Shown here in pieces: positions 42,591-51,404 of a DNA stretch of 64,000 nt (positions are counted from its first letter, which is position 1; each line of letters opens with the position of its first letter). Source of the stretch: Ktedonosporobacter rubrisoli (GTDB lineage Bacteria > Chloroflexota > Ktedonobacteria > Ktedonobacterales > Ktedonobacteraceae); NCBI RefSeq assembly GCF_004208415.1, contig NZ_CP035758.1, positions 1,488,001-1,552,000 on the forward strand, read 5' to 3'. The position numbers were made by a program, and so were the translations under genes. Under the pieces are notes generated by a model. That model saw only the letters and a program-made list of their open reading frames with translations, made no database searches and was not told the origin of the DNA.

Positions 42591-43838
42591 ATGAAACAAT
42601 ATGAATTAATTAATGAAGCACTTCGTTTGCCTCTGAGCATTATTCCCTATTACGTTTCTCAACAACTAGCAACGCTCTTTCCTGCCAAAGCCATTATAGA
42701 AACCGATGACTTCTTTTTTAATGTAGAAAAGTATAGCGAGGGAGAGCAATGTACTATCGCTCCCTTACTCAATCAGCATAATGAAGTTCTCCATGGTTGG
42801 TGGGAGGCAGATTACGATTTTAGCGCGAAAGAATATAAAGAGGGTTACCTGTTGAGAAGCGCGCAAAATAGCTGGCAGGAGATCAGCTGGCGCGGAGCAA
42901 CATTTACCCTGCTCACCCTGCATTGGATATTGTTAGAAGGCAATACCTCTGGCCGCTACTGGCTCCTTGCCGACACGAAACAACAGGCCGAGCACTTCAT
43001 GGAGGAAGTCTGTCGCTGGAACTCGGAGATTCGCAACGAAATCCTTGTCTATAACAATGGCTGCTGGGATAAGGATGCGCACCTCTTCCAGGCTATCAAG
43101 AATGTCTCTCTTGACAATCTGGTCCTTCAGGGCACGCTCAAAGAGGACATCTTCTCCGATCTGCAAGGCTTCTTTGCCATGCGCGAGGTCTATCAGAGCT
43201 ATACTATTCCCTGGAAGCGTGGCATTTTGTTCATTGGCCCTCCTGGCAACGGCAAGACACATACCGTTAAGGCTCTCATTAATGCGCTCGATAAGCCCTG
43301 CATCTACGTCAAGAGCTTCAAAACCGATGGCGATGATAACGAGCAGAATATCAACCAGGTGTTTGCCAGGACGCGCAAAGTGGCTCCTTGCCTGCTCATC
43401 CTCGAAGATCTTGACTCGCTCATCACCGACGAAAATCGAGCCTACTTCCTTAATGAATTGGACGGCTTTGCTAGCAATGATGGCATCGTGATCCTTGCAA
43501 CCACCAACCATCCGCAGGAGATTGATCCGGCCATCCTCGATCGGCCAAGCCGTTTTGACCGCAAGTATCATTTTGAGCTGCCGGCCTTAACGGAACGCAC
43601 GCGCTATATCAAGCTCTGGAACGCGTCATTACACGACCAGATGCGCCTCTCTGAACAGACTATCGTCGCGTTGGCTGAAGCTGCGCAAGATTTCTCTTTT
43701 GCCTACCTTAAAGAACTCTTTCTTTCCTCAATTATGCGCTGGATGGCTGTACCGCAAACAGGTATGGATAAGCTCGTGTTTGAGCAAGTAGAGCTCCTCA
43801 AAAAGCAAATGCTGAGCGCGGCTTCCTACTCGACATAG
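42591..43838 (+). CDS. AAA-family ATPase with novel N-terminal domain
   Basis: 415 residues. The C-terminal half is a classical AAA module: Walker A FIGPPGNGKTHTVKAL (about 216-231), Walker B CLLILEDLDSLI (about 271-282), sensor 1 VILATTNHPQEID (about 302-314) and the arginine-finger region DRPSRFDRKYHFELP. The N-terminal 190 residues match nothing I recognise and may bind the substrate or a partner. The fold suggests a BCS1/CDC48-like remodeller acting on protein. It is transcribed alone and its 3' end overlaps the convergent SRPBCC gene by 13 bases. Confidence 0.88.
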   Translation: MKQYELINEALRLPLSIIPYYVSQQLATLFPAKAIIETDDFFFNVEKYSEGEQCTIAPLLNQHNEVLHGWWEADYDFSAKEYKEGYLLRSAQNSWQEISWRGATFTLLTLHWILLEGNTSGRYWLLADTKQQAEHFMEEVCRWNSEIRNEILVYNNGCWDKDAHLFQAIKNVSLDNLVLQGTLKEDIFSDLQGFFAMREVYQSYTIPWKRGILFIGPPGNGKTHTVKALINALDKPCIYVKSFKTDGDDNEQNINQVFARTRKVAPCLLILEDLDSLITDENRAYFLNELDGFASNDGIVILATTNHPQEIDPAILDRPSRFDRKYHFELPALTERTRYIKLWNASLHDQMRLSEQTIVALAEAAQDFSFAYLKELFLSSIMRWMAVPQTGMDKLVFEQVELLKKQMLSAASYST

Positions 43839-44302
43839 CGCGCTAATTTCTCAAGTGTCAGCTGTGTACCAGTCTCATTGTCCTCGGGCCGAATACCCGG
43901 CGGAATGTTCTTGAAGAGGATAGACACGTTTGTTCCTTCATTCCTGGCTTCAAAGGTGACTTCCATGCTCATCTCTCCTGAGAAGTCGGGATTGGTCGTA
44001 TCAAAGGTAATTGCCTCGACAATTCTTTCTGGCGGCGTCAACTCTACGAAGCGGGCCGTATATCTATCTTCCCGCTCTGCGCTCTTGCCGCGCATAGTGA
44101 TTTCAGTTGAAGGATAGTACAGCGACATCTGGTACCCTCCACCAACGCGATAATCGAAATGGTCGACTTTGCCGGTCATATCCCCAGGAGCGAACCAGAT
44201 AGCCAGGGCCGAGGGATCGGTAAAGGCTCGATAGAGGGCCTCTGGTGTGGCCTTGATGAATTTCTCGTTTCGCGTGCTGGCATGTGAGTCTGCATTTGTC
44301 AT
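43826..44302 (-). CDS. SRPBCC/AHSA1-family protein
   Basis: 158 residues from the ATG at 44302, five bases after GGAGG. The sequence FIKATPEALYRAFTDPSALA, then IWFAPGDMTGKVDHFD, YRVGGGYQMSLYY and RIVEAITFDT are typical of the START-like AHSA1 group, which binds hydrophobic ligands in a helix-grip cavity. Its upstream DNA contains the first copy of a 136-base repeat. Confidence 0.92.
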   Translation of the reverse strand: MTNADSHASTRNEKFIKATPEALYRAFTDPSALAIWFAPGDMTGKVDHFDYRVGGGYQMSLYYPSTEITMRGKSAEREDRYTARFVELTPPERIVEAITFDTTNPDFSGEMSMEVTFEARNEGTNVSILFKNIPPGIRPEDNETGTQLTLEKLARYVE

Positions 44303-44312
44303 GGGTACCTCC

Positions 44313-44448
44313 ATTCTGCTATGTAATGTATTGCCAGATAGTCAATAGATAAAGATCATGAGGGCGTCAACTGACAACGATCTGTCATCTCAACATAGCA
44401 TGACTGATTCGGCAAAAGCTTCTTCAATCTTGCGCTCTTTTGGCTGAA
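44313..44448 (+). repeat. 136-base direct repeat, copy 1
   Basis: Begins ATTCTGCTATGTAATG and ends CTCTTTTGGCTGAA. It matches 45929-46064 with about seven mismatches. It lies directly upstream of the SRPBCC gene, so it includes that gene's probable promoter region. A GCTATGT/ACATAGC inverted pair is inside. Confidence 0.85.
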
Positions 44449-44511
44449 CAGTATTGCGCAGCCGCGTTGGCAGATCATATCAAATCCGTTTAGGGAGTGT
44501 ATAATGTGGGC

Positions 44512-44929
44512 ATGGCAAAAAGAGTGACCGTGACCACCAACTTGACAACTAAAGAGCTTCATGACCGCTCCCGAAGGGCAGCCAATCCCGTTGAACGGAC
44601 ACATTGGCACATCCTGTGGTTGATAAGGGAAGGCCACACCCCGGAAGAGGTGGCGTTCATGCTCGGCTCTACGGCCAGATGGGTTCGCACCATTGTCCAG
44701 CGCTACAATCGTACAGGCGAGCAAGCCCTCCTTGATCATCGTCGAATGCAGAAAGGCGCTCCGCCTCTGCTGAGCCCCGAGCAACAGAAGGAGTTAGATC
44801 AGGCTTGAGATCAGCCTCCTGCTGATGGCGGCCTCTGGAATGGCCCCAAAGTAGCAGCCTGGATGACTGAGCGCTTGGGCCGTGAAGTTGATCCGCGTCG
44901 CGGCTGGGACTACTTGCAACGGCTGGGCA
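44512..44929 (+). pseudogene. IS630-type transposase remnant
   Basis: The frame from ATG 44512 encodes the helix-turn-helix half of an IS630-type transposase (THWHILWLIREGHTPEEVAF, then WVRTIVQRYNRTGEQALLDH) and stops at TGA 44806-44808. The same frame continues directly: DGGLWNGPKVAAWMTERLG, then GWDYLQRLG, a known IS630 segment, after which similarity ends near 44929. The catalytic DDE half is absent. So it has a nonsense mutation plus a 3' truncation. Confidence 0.8.
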
Positions 44930-45337
44930 GGAGCTCGTACTCAGCCATAGTACGCATATATCTGTTCCATCCACTGTGTCTCTTATCGACGGTCTACGAG
45001 CTGCTGAATACACACTCTATGCAAGATTTGCTTGTTGAGCAGCAGTTCCCAAAGATCCTCGATGTACCAAAAGGGCAAGATCTAAGAAACCTTTTGCCTT
45101 TCATAATGCTATACTCGAAATTGTATCAACGTATGAATCACCGAGCACTGAAAATGACTTAAGGCATACTGTGGCATTGCGAAGGCAGAAAACAACGAAT
45201 TTGTAGGATAGAGAGCACGTTTCCTGAATGCTGCTAAGCTGCGAGAATGCGTTTATGCTTCATCCCGGGAAGCGCTTCCACCCGGAAAAGCACATTCATT
45301 GCCGAAATGTTGTGAAAAGCACAAAAGGAGGAAAGAT

Positions 45338-45910
45338 TTGCGAAAACTGATTGTCACAGAGAACATTTCTTTAGATGGTGGAATCGAGACAATAAGCGGG
45401 GGTGAAGGCCACCCATCTGGAGGCGATGATCTTGCAGCAGTTAACAGAGAGCATATGGCAGCTGCCGATGCTGTCTTGCTGGGACGTGTGACCTACGAGG
45501 AGTTCGCCGGGTATTGGCCTGCCCAGACCAATGACACCACTGGCGTCTCTGATTACCTGAACCGCACGATCAAATATGTTGTCTCGTCGTCGTTGAGCCA
45601 ACCTTCCTGGCAGAATACCAAGATCTTGCGCGGCTCACTCACAGATGAGGTCATGGCCCTGAAACAATCGCCAGGCAAGGATATCGTCGCGACGGGCAGC
45701 ATTACCCTTGTTCACGCCCTCATTCGCGAGAAACTCGTCGATGCCTATCGGCTTTTTGTCTATCCAGTCGTCTCCGGCCAGGGAAGGCGCCTTTTCCCAG
45801 ACGGTATCACGAGCAGGCTGCAACTCGTTGAGACCAGGACCTTTCACTCAGGCATAGTGCTATTGTCATATCAGGTGATGCAGACCGCTCGTGCTGGGGA
45901 GAAGAACTGA
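45338..45910 (+). CDS. RibD C-terminal/dihydrofolate reductase-like protein
   Basis: 190 residues from a TTG at 45338, six bases after AAGGAGG; the frame's earlier TTG lacks a site. LRKLIVTENISLDGGIETIS opens the fold (about 1-20), then AADAVLLGRVTYEEFAGYWP near residue 50, KYVVSSSL, IVATGSITLVHALIREKLVD near 110-130 and YPVVSGQGRRLFPDG near 140. It probably uses NADPH; substrate unknown. It lies between two 136-base direct repeats, behind the transposase remnant. A GGAAGCGCTTCC palindrome (45268-45279) is upstream. Confidence 0.9.
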   Translation: MRKLIVTENISLDGGIETISGGEGHPSGGDDLAAVNREHMAAADAVLLGRVTYEEFAGYWPAQTNDTTGVSDYLNRTIKYVVSSSLSQPSWQNTKILRGSLTDEVMALKQSPGKDIVATGSITLVHALIREKLVDAYRLFVYPVVSGQGRRLFPDGITSRLQLVETRTFHSGIVLLSYQVMQTARAGEKN

Positions 45911-45928
45911 CTTACATGAGTAATCTCT

Positions 45929-46064
45929 ATTCTGCTATGTAATGTATTGCCAGACAGCCAATAGATGAAGATCATGAGGGCGTCAAATGACAACGATCTG
46001 TCATCTCAACATAGCATGACTGATTCGGCAAAAGCTTCTTCAATCCTGCGCTCTTTTGACTGAA
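45929..46064 (+). repeat. 136-base direct repeat, copy 2
   Basis: Same orientation as 44313-44448, offset 1616 bases, about 95 percent identical. Weaker similarity continues for about 30 bases on the right. Here it follows the RibD-like gene and precedes no SRPBCC gene. Confidence 0.85.
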
Positions 46065-46165
46065 GAGGCTTGCGTAGACGCTCTTGCCAGATTGCACAAA
46101 GAAATGGAACCGCTTTATCTGAGATTCGGGGCATTATCTGGGTTAAGATAAGCTCCAGCCGTGGG

Positions 46166-46201
46166 GCGTAGCGACAAAGCGCGGGTGGCTTGTCGCTACG
46201 C
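46166..46201. terminator. Perfect 12-base-pair hairpin between convergent genes
   Basis: GCGTAGCGACAA (46166-46177) pairs perfectly with TTGTCGCTACGC (46190-46201) around a 12-base GC-rich loop. It lies between the RibD-like gene and the convergent DinB gene and could end both transcripts. Confidence 0.55.
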
Positions 46202-46250
46202 TGTTGCGAACAGGCGAAGAAATCTCCGACGCGTTCAGGCTTTCGGCTGG

Positions 46251-46727
46251 CTAATGCATGGCGTCGTTATATGACCAGCCATCGAGATCGGGCGGCTCAA
46301 GGCCCTGCTGCGTGAGCAGCGTAGAGATCTGCGAACGGTGATCAACGCCATGATTGATGGCCTGGATCAGAATGATGCTGCCCGGAGCCTCGTAGGTTCC
46401 GTCATCAAGGTAGTGTATGCGGGCGAGATCCTCTTCCTCGGCAATCTTGATCAGCGCTTCCCCCGAGCTCTTGGCGCGGCGCCGCAGCTCGTCGATGCCA
46501 GGAAAAGCAGTGAGCTCCTTTAGTCTAGGAAGCGGAGATGTGCCCGTAAAATGCCGGGCGTAGCCCTCTTCGCTTGCAAAGATGTGCATGAGGGTTTCGC
46601 GTACGCTGCCAAACAATCCCTGCATGGTTTCATCCAGTTGAGCCTCTGAGAGCTGTTCACATGCATCAAGCAAGCGCAAATTTGCCCAGAGGTTATATTT
46701 AAAAAAGTCGGGCAGTCCTGTAGACAT
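46251..46727 (-). CDS. DinB-family protein
   Basis: 158 residues, four-helix-bundle type: FFKYNLWANLRLLDACEQLS (about 7-26), then VRETLMHIFASEEGYARHFT near 45 and QAINHGVDHRSQISTLLTQQ near 125. The His residues in LMHIF and NHGVDH are the usual metal ligands. The family includes thiol-dependent (bacillithiol, mycothiol) enzymes and stress proteins. A second DinB protein is at 52517. Confidence 0.92.
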   Translation of the reverse strand: MSTGLPDFFKYNLWANLRLLDACEQLSEAQLDETMQGLFGSVRETLMHIFASEEGYARHFTGTSPLPRLKELTAFPGIDELRRRAKSSGEALIKIAEEEDLARIHYLDDGTYEAPGSIILIQAINHGVDHRSQISTLLTQQGLEPPDLDGWSYNDAMH

Positions 46728-47342
46728 AACTATGATCTCCTTCTATAACTCTGTCTTCTCATAACGTTTTTTTGAAAACGCAAGGCAGAAAGAGGAGATG
46801 GAGAACCAGCGGGCCTTTTTCTACTTGAGGGTGCAGACCGGCTTTGTACGCCAGGGCAGAGGGCGGTCTATGCTGGTTACAGCACAATTGGTGTGGAATA
46901 TCAGCAATGCTTGCTTCCCGCCTGGTCTCGGTTTTGCCGCGCGCTTCTCCATGCCAGCTTCCTACCATCTAGCAATCTGTTCTCCCAACGGCTGCTTCTC
47001 ACTGTCACAGTCAAGCATTGCGTCACAAAAGAAGTATGCTTATGTAGCCTTTCAGGTCAGAGGCAACACAAAACCTATCCTCATTGCGAGATGAGTGAGC
47101 AAATGGGAAACGAGAATGATGGTATCTGTCTCCTTGCTTAAGCAAAGAAACAGGCTGGAATTAGAGGCACACCGGCATCACAGTCAAAACCTCCATGAGA
47201 TTTAGCGATGTTTACAAGCGGGTATCGCTAAAGCAAGTATAGCGACGGGAAGGTGTGCATGTCAAGGAATAGAACTGTCATGCCTGGCTGTTTACCTCTT
47301 CTGTAAAGTGTTAGGAATCACATTTTCTAGAAAGGTCATAGT
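46728..47342. other. 615-base region without a supported gene
   Basis: Overlapping short frames occur on both strands (46759-47094) without ribosome-binding sites or recognisable domains. The last 60 bases presumably carry the promoter of the PPOX gene. Confidence 0.35.
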
Positions 47343-47753
47343 ATGACGAACATATTATCCGATAAAGCCTTGGCGTACCTCAAAGAGGAGCATTTTGCCG
47401 TATTGAGCACAGTTAACAAGGATGGTAGCCCCCAAATAGCGACGATGTGGTACCTGGTTGATGAAGATGGAACCATTGTTATGAATTCGATAGCGCACCT
47501 GCAAAAGGTAAAGAATATACGCCGGGACCCGCGCATTGCCTTCTGTGTGCAGGAGGGCCAGCGCTATGTAAGCTTGAGCGGGACCATCGAGTTGATTGAG
47601 GATCAGGAGGTTGTACGGCGCGATATCTTGCGCCTGACTAAGCGCTATATTAAAGACGACGAGACCAGGGAACAGTATGTTGCTAGCTTTTTGAAGCAAT
47701 CCCGCGTCGCCCTGTATCTTCGCGCTAAAAAAGGCAATGAGGCATATCTATAG
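47343..47753 (+). CDS. PPOX-class F420-dependent oxidoreductase
   Basis: 136 residues of split-barrel type: LKEEHFAVLSTVNKDGSPQI (about 13-32), TMWYLVDEDGTIVMNS (about 35-50), HLQKVKNIRRDPRIAFCVQE (about 52-71). This matches the TIGR03618-like pyridoxamine oxidase relatives that use F420 (family knowledge). AAAGG is eight bases before the start. Single gene. Confidence 0.9.
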   Translation: MTNILSDKALAYLKEEHFAVLSTVNKDGSPQIATMWYLVDEDGTIVMNSIAHLQKVKNIRRDPRIAFCVQEGQRYVSLSGTIELIEDQEVVRRDILRLTKRYIKDDETREQYVASFLKQSRVALYLRAKKGNEAYL

Positions 47754-47858
47754 TTTATTTGCCTGAATTTTTTTACTCATTGGAGCAAAGTTGCTCTCCT
47801 GTTGTAAGATGGTGGTAACTGACCGTTCAATATCTTTGGGCATGGAGAGTAACAAAGA

Positions 47859-48746
47859 TTGAAAATTCATACGGTAGCGCTTCTGAGCCCTGGTGATATG
47901 GGACATGCGATTGCTGCGGACCTTCACCAGCATAGCATGAATGTGATTACAAATCTACATGGCCGTAGTGAACGTACCCGTAGCCTGGCTCGGACCGCTG
48001 GAATCAATGAAGTGCCTGATGATGAGACGCTTGTGCGCGAGGCTGATATCCTGCTTTCAATCATGCCGCCCGCCAACGCCTATGCATTGGGTGAACGCAT
48101 AGGCGCGGTCCTGCAGCGCAGCAAAACTGAATTGCTCTTTGTCGATTGTAACGCCATTGCTCCACGCACGGCGCAAGCCCTTGATAAGCTGTTGACGGAG
48201 GCCGGCGCAGCCTTCGTGGATGGAGGGATTATCGGCGGGCCGCCACGCTCGGGTCAGGAAGGTCCCCATCTCTATGTTTCGGGCACCCGCGCAGCAGATG
48301 TAGCCTTGTTGAATGAATACGGGCTTGATGTACGCGTTGTGGGTTCGCAGCCTGGCCAGGCTTCCGGCCTCAAAATGTGCTATGCCTCCGTGACTAAAGG
48401 CTTGACGGCCCTGGCGACTGAAGCTCTGGTGGCCGGGCGAGCGCTGGGCCTGCAAGAGGCTTTACTGGCCGAGTTGCAGGATCTGCCTGTTTTTGCCTCC
48501 CTCAAGCGTTCTGTGCCCGGGATGCCGCCCAAGGCCTACCGCTGGGTTGGCGAGATGCAAGAGATTGCGCGCACCTTTGCAGATCTGGGCTTGCCGCCGC
48601 AGATGCCCGAGGGCGCGGCAGCCCTCTATAGTTTCGTTGAGAGTACAGAGTTGGGCCTTGAGACACCTGAACAGCGTCAACGGGGCCAGACGCTTGAGGA
48701 GGTCGCTGAGATTCTCGCCGCGGCTTTGCAGGCGCGTCAGGCGTAA
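47859..48746 (+). CDS. NAD(P)-binding 6-phosphogluconate dehydrogenase-like oxidoreductase (DUF1932 type)
   Basis: 295 residues from a TTG at 47859 (GGAGAG nine bases upstream). The N-terminal Rossmann strand reads VALLSPGDMGHAIAADLH (about 6-23), followed by LLSIMPPANAYALGERIG. The mid-section FVDGGIIGGPPRSGQ and GQASGLKMCYASVTKGLTAL (about 166-185) match the imine-reductase/beta-hydroxyacid dehydrogenase group with DUF1932. It lies 43 bases before the large LuxR gene, possibly in the same transcript. Confidence 0.9.
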   Translation: MKIHTVALLSPGDMGHAIAADLHQHSMNVITNLHGRSERTRSLARTAGINEVPDDETLVREADILLSIMPPANAYALGERIGAVLQRSKTELLFVDCNAIAPRTAQALDKLLTEAGAAFVDGGIIGGPPRSGQEGPHLYVSGTRAADVALLNEYGLDVRVVGSQPGQASGLKMCYASVTKGLTALATEALVAGRALGLQEALLAELQDLPVFASLKRSVPGMPPKAYRWVGEMQEIARTFADLGLPPQMPEGAAALYSFVESTELGLETPEQRQRGQTLEEVAEILAAALQARQA

Positions 48747-48789
48747 AGTAGCAACTTAAGCTAGCTGTCGCGCCTGGTTGGAGGTATTT

Positions 48790-51198
48790 ATGAGTAAGCA
48801 GAAGGAAATCATGCCTTCCAGACTCCCTATACCGCTTACCTCGCTCGTTGGTCGGGAAGCTGAGGTGTCTACCATCTGCACTCTGCTTGCTTGCTCTGAC
48901 CTGCGTTTGCTCACCCTGACCGGCATGGGTGGCGTGGGCAAGACGCGCCTGGCGCTTTCTGTGGCTAATCAGCTTCAGAAAGACTTTCCGGCTGGTGTCT
49001 ACTTTGTCTCGCTGGCCTCCATTGGCGATGTCGAGCTAGTCTTGCCAGCTCTGGTGCAAGCCCTTGGCCTGAGCAGTGGAGAGCGCGAGCCGCTGGAGTT
49101 GTTACAAGCTGAGCTCGCCACACAGCGCTTACTCCTTGTGCTTGACAACTTCGAGCATGTGATAGCCGCCGCGCCGAGCCTGGTCCAACTTCTGACTACC
49201 TGTCCAGATCTGAAGCTGCTGGTGACCAGCCGTGAAGTATTGCACGTGCGGGGCGAACGGGAATTTGTGGTGATGCCGCTGGCTCTGCCCGATCCCCAGG
49301 ACCTATCGACCGGCGAAGCGCTGGCCCGCTCCAGTGCGGTGACCCTCTTCCTGGAACGCGCGCGTGAAGTTCAGCCCGCCTTGCAGTTGAATGCTCTTAC
49401 GGCTCCATTGCTCGGCGAGATTTGTCGGCGCCTGGACGGCCTGCCCCTGGCTCTAGAGTTAGCGGCGGCTCGCCTCAAAGTGCTTTCTCTACACGAGCTC
49501 CTGGATCGGCTCTCTCATCGGCTTGACATATTGACGGGCGGGCCGCGCGATTTACCAGGCCGCCAGCAGACTTTGCGTCAGACCATCTCCTGGAGCTATG
49601 AACTGCTCTCTGACGACGAAAAGCGCCTCTTTCGCCTGCTTGCGGTCTTCGTCAATGGCTGTACGCTAGAAGCGGCGGAGGTAGTATATAGTCGTGTGGG
49701 AGGTGAGCGTGCGCAGGTGTTGGACGGCATAACCTCGCTGCTCAATAAGCATTTGCTCTACAAAAGTGAGCAGGAGAATCATCAGCCGCGCTGGCTGCTA
49801 CACGAGACGCTTCGCGAATATGCTCTTGAAGTCCTGGCCGCCTCAGGAGAATTGGAGAAGGCGCGCCAGGTTCACGCCGAGTATTACCTGGGCCTGACGG
49901 CGGTTCAGCTTGAGGGTGTAGAGCTGACTACCTGGTTGACTCAATTGCAGGATGAGTATCCCAATCTGCGCGCCGCTATGCAGTGGGTGCTTCAGCGCCC
50001 TGAGCAGGCCCTGGTTTTGCGCCTGGAGAGTGTTTTGCTAAACTTCTGGGCGGGACATCAACGCCTGAGCGAATGCCAGAACTTGCCGAAGCGCACCATA
50101 GAGCACGGGCAGGCTCTTCCAGTCCCGCGATCGACGACCGAGGCTCTGGCAAGCCAGCCGCCCGGGCATAAGCCAGATGCGACAAAAGAACTGAAAGCGG
50201 TTGCCTTACAGGGTGAAGCGCGCGATACCTACCAGCTTGTTCGCTCACTCTATCTGTTTGGCATTATCGCCTGGATTATTGGCGATTTTGCTGTGGCTCA
50301 CATGTATGCTCAACAGGGATTGACCCGCGCACGTGGCACTGAGGATAAGTTCGCGTTGGCCTATCTGCTGGATCTCGCGGGACAGATCGCGCTTGATCAA
50401 GACGAGGATAGCAGGGCAAGAACCCTATTGGAAGAGGGGCTCAGGTGGCATAGAGAGGCAGGCGATAGGCTCGGCTGCATGAACTCGCTTTTCTTCCTGG
50501 AGCGCCTGCACTTAAGCCTTAATGACATGGCTCGGGCTCGCGCATATGCTGAGGAACACCTTGCCCTCGCCAGAACGCTGGGCTATCAGTCAGGCCTCTA
50601 TGGCACACTCGTTTTTCTCGGCCGCCTGGCTCTTGAGGAGGGAAACGCCACGCGGGCGCAAGATCTGTTTGTCGAAAGCTTAAGTCTCCTGCGCGGAATG
50701 CGCGAAAACCTGGTCCTGGCTGTGGCCATAAATCTACAGGGAATCGGCATAAGCCTTGCCACGTGTGGACGATTGAGGGAGGCTGTACGGCTATGGGGTG
50801 CCGCGCGGGCCCTGTGTGCCCTGCTTCCAGAGGAGCGCGCCTTTGTAAGGCGGGCGAGGGCAAAAGCGTGGTCTGAACTCGGTGAGGTGGCATTTGATGC
50901 AGCCTGGGCCGAGGGACAGGCGCTGACCCTGGAGCAGGCAATGGATACGATGGAACACATTGCGCTCTCTGGCTTGCCATCCGCACAGACCGATCAGGGA
51001 GCCTTGCACGATCTGACAGCCCGTGAGGAAGAGGTGTTGCGCCTGGTTGCGCGCGGTCTTACCGATGCCCAGATTGCAGAAGCCCTTGTGATAAGTCCGC
51101 GTACCGTCAATGCCCATTTGCGCTCCATTTATACGAAACTACAGATTTCCTCGCGCCATGCCGCAACCTATTTTGCCCTCAAGCATGGCCTGATCTAG
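48790..51198 (+). CDS. Large ATPase-type LuxR regulator
   Basis: 802 residues from the ATG at 48790, five bases after GGAGG. NB-ARC-like ATPase: Walker A LTGMGGVGKTRLALSVA (about 42-58), Walker B RLLLVLDNFEHV (about 113-124), LLVTSREVLHVRGERE. A TPR-like arm follows (residues about 340-700). The C-terminal LuxR helix-turn-helix reads LTAREEEVLRLVARGLTDAQ, then VNAHLRSIYTKLQISSR. This is the third regulator of this general kind in the window, but it belongs to a different subgroup from MalT. Target unknown. Confidence 0.93.
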   Translation: MSKQKEIMPSRLPIPLTSLVGREAEVSTICTLLACSDLRLLTLTGMGGVGKTRLALSVANQLQKDFPAGVYFVSLASIGDVELVLPALVQALGLSSGEREPLELLQAELATQRLLLVLDNFEHVIAAAPSLVQLLTTCPDLKLLVTSREVLHVRGEREFVVMPLALPDPQDLSTGEALARSSAVTLFLERAREVQPALQLNALTAPLLGEICRRLDGLPLALELAAARLKVLSLHELLDRLSHRLDILTGGPRDLPGRQQTLRQTISWSYELLSDDEKRLFRLLAVFVNGCTLEAAEVVYSRVGGERAQVLDGITSLLNKHLLYKSEQENHQPRWLLHETLREYALEVLAASGELEKARQVHAEYYLGLTAVQLEGVELTTWLTQLQDEYPNLRAAMQWVLQRPEQALVLRLESVLLNFWAGHQRLSECQNLPKRTIEHGQALPVPRSTTEALASQPPGHKPDATKELKAVALQGEARDTYQLVRSLYLFGIIAWIIGDFAVAHMYAQQGLTRARGTEDKFALAYLLDLAGQIALDQDEDSRARTLLEEGLRWHREAGDRLGCMNSLFFLERLHLSLNDMARARAYAEEHLALARTLGYQSGLYGTLVFLGRLALEEGNATRAQDLFVESLSLLRGMRENLVLAVAINLQGIGISLATCGRLREAVRLWGAARALCALLPEERAFVRRARAKAWSELGEVAFDAAWAEGQALTLEQAMDTMEHIALSGLPSAQTDQGALHDLTAREEEVLRLVARGLTDAQIAEALVISPRTVNAHLRSIYTKLQISSRHAATYFALKHGLI

Positions 51199-51404
51199 CC
51201 ATGGCCTTTCGGCTCTTCTACCTCGCGTTCCAGAAAGCCTTTAGCTTTTTCACTATCCTCAAGGCTGATCGGGGAAAGGCAATGGCTCAGCCTGGCCCCT
51301 TTGCGTTCCAGTATACCTACGCACAAATGGCCAGCTTGTGAATACACTAGTGCAGGCTCACAAAACCTGTTGTGTAATGAGTAAAACTCTGCTAGAATAA
51401 AGGC

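Noticed and set aside
46759..47094. Opposed small frames of 69 and 98 residues
   Set aside because: They are mirror images of one another with no start signals or family features.
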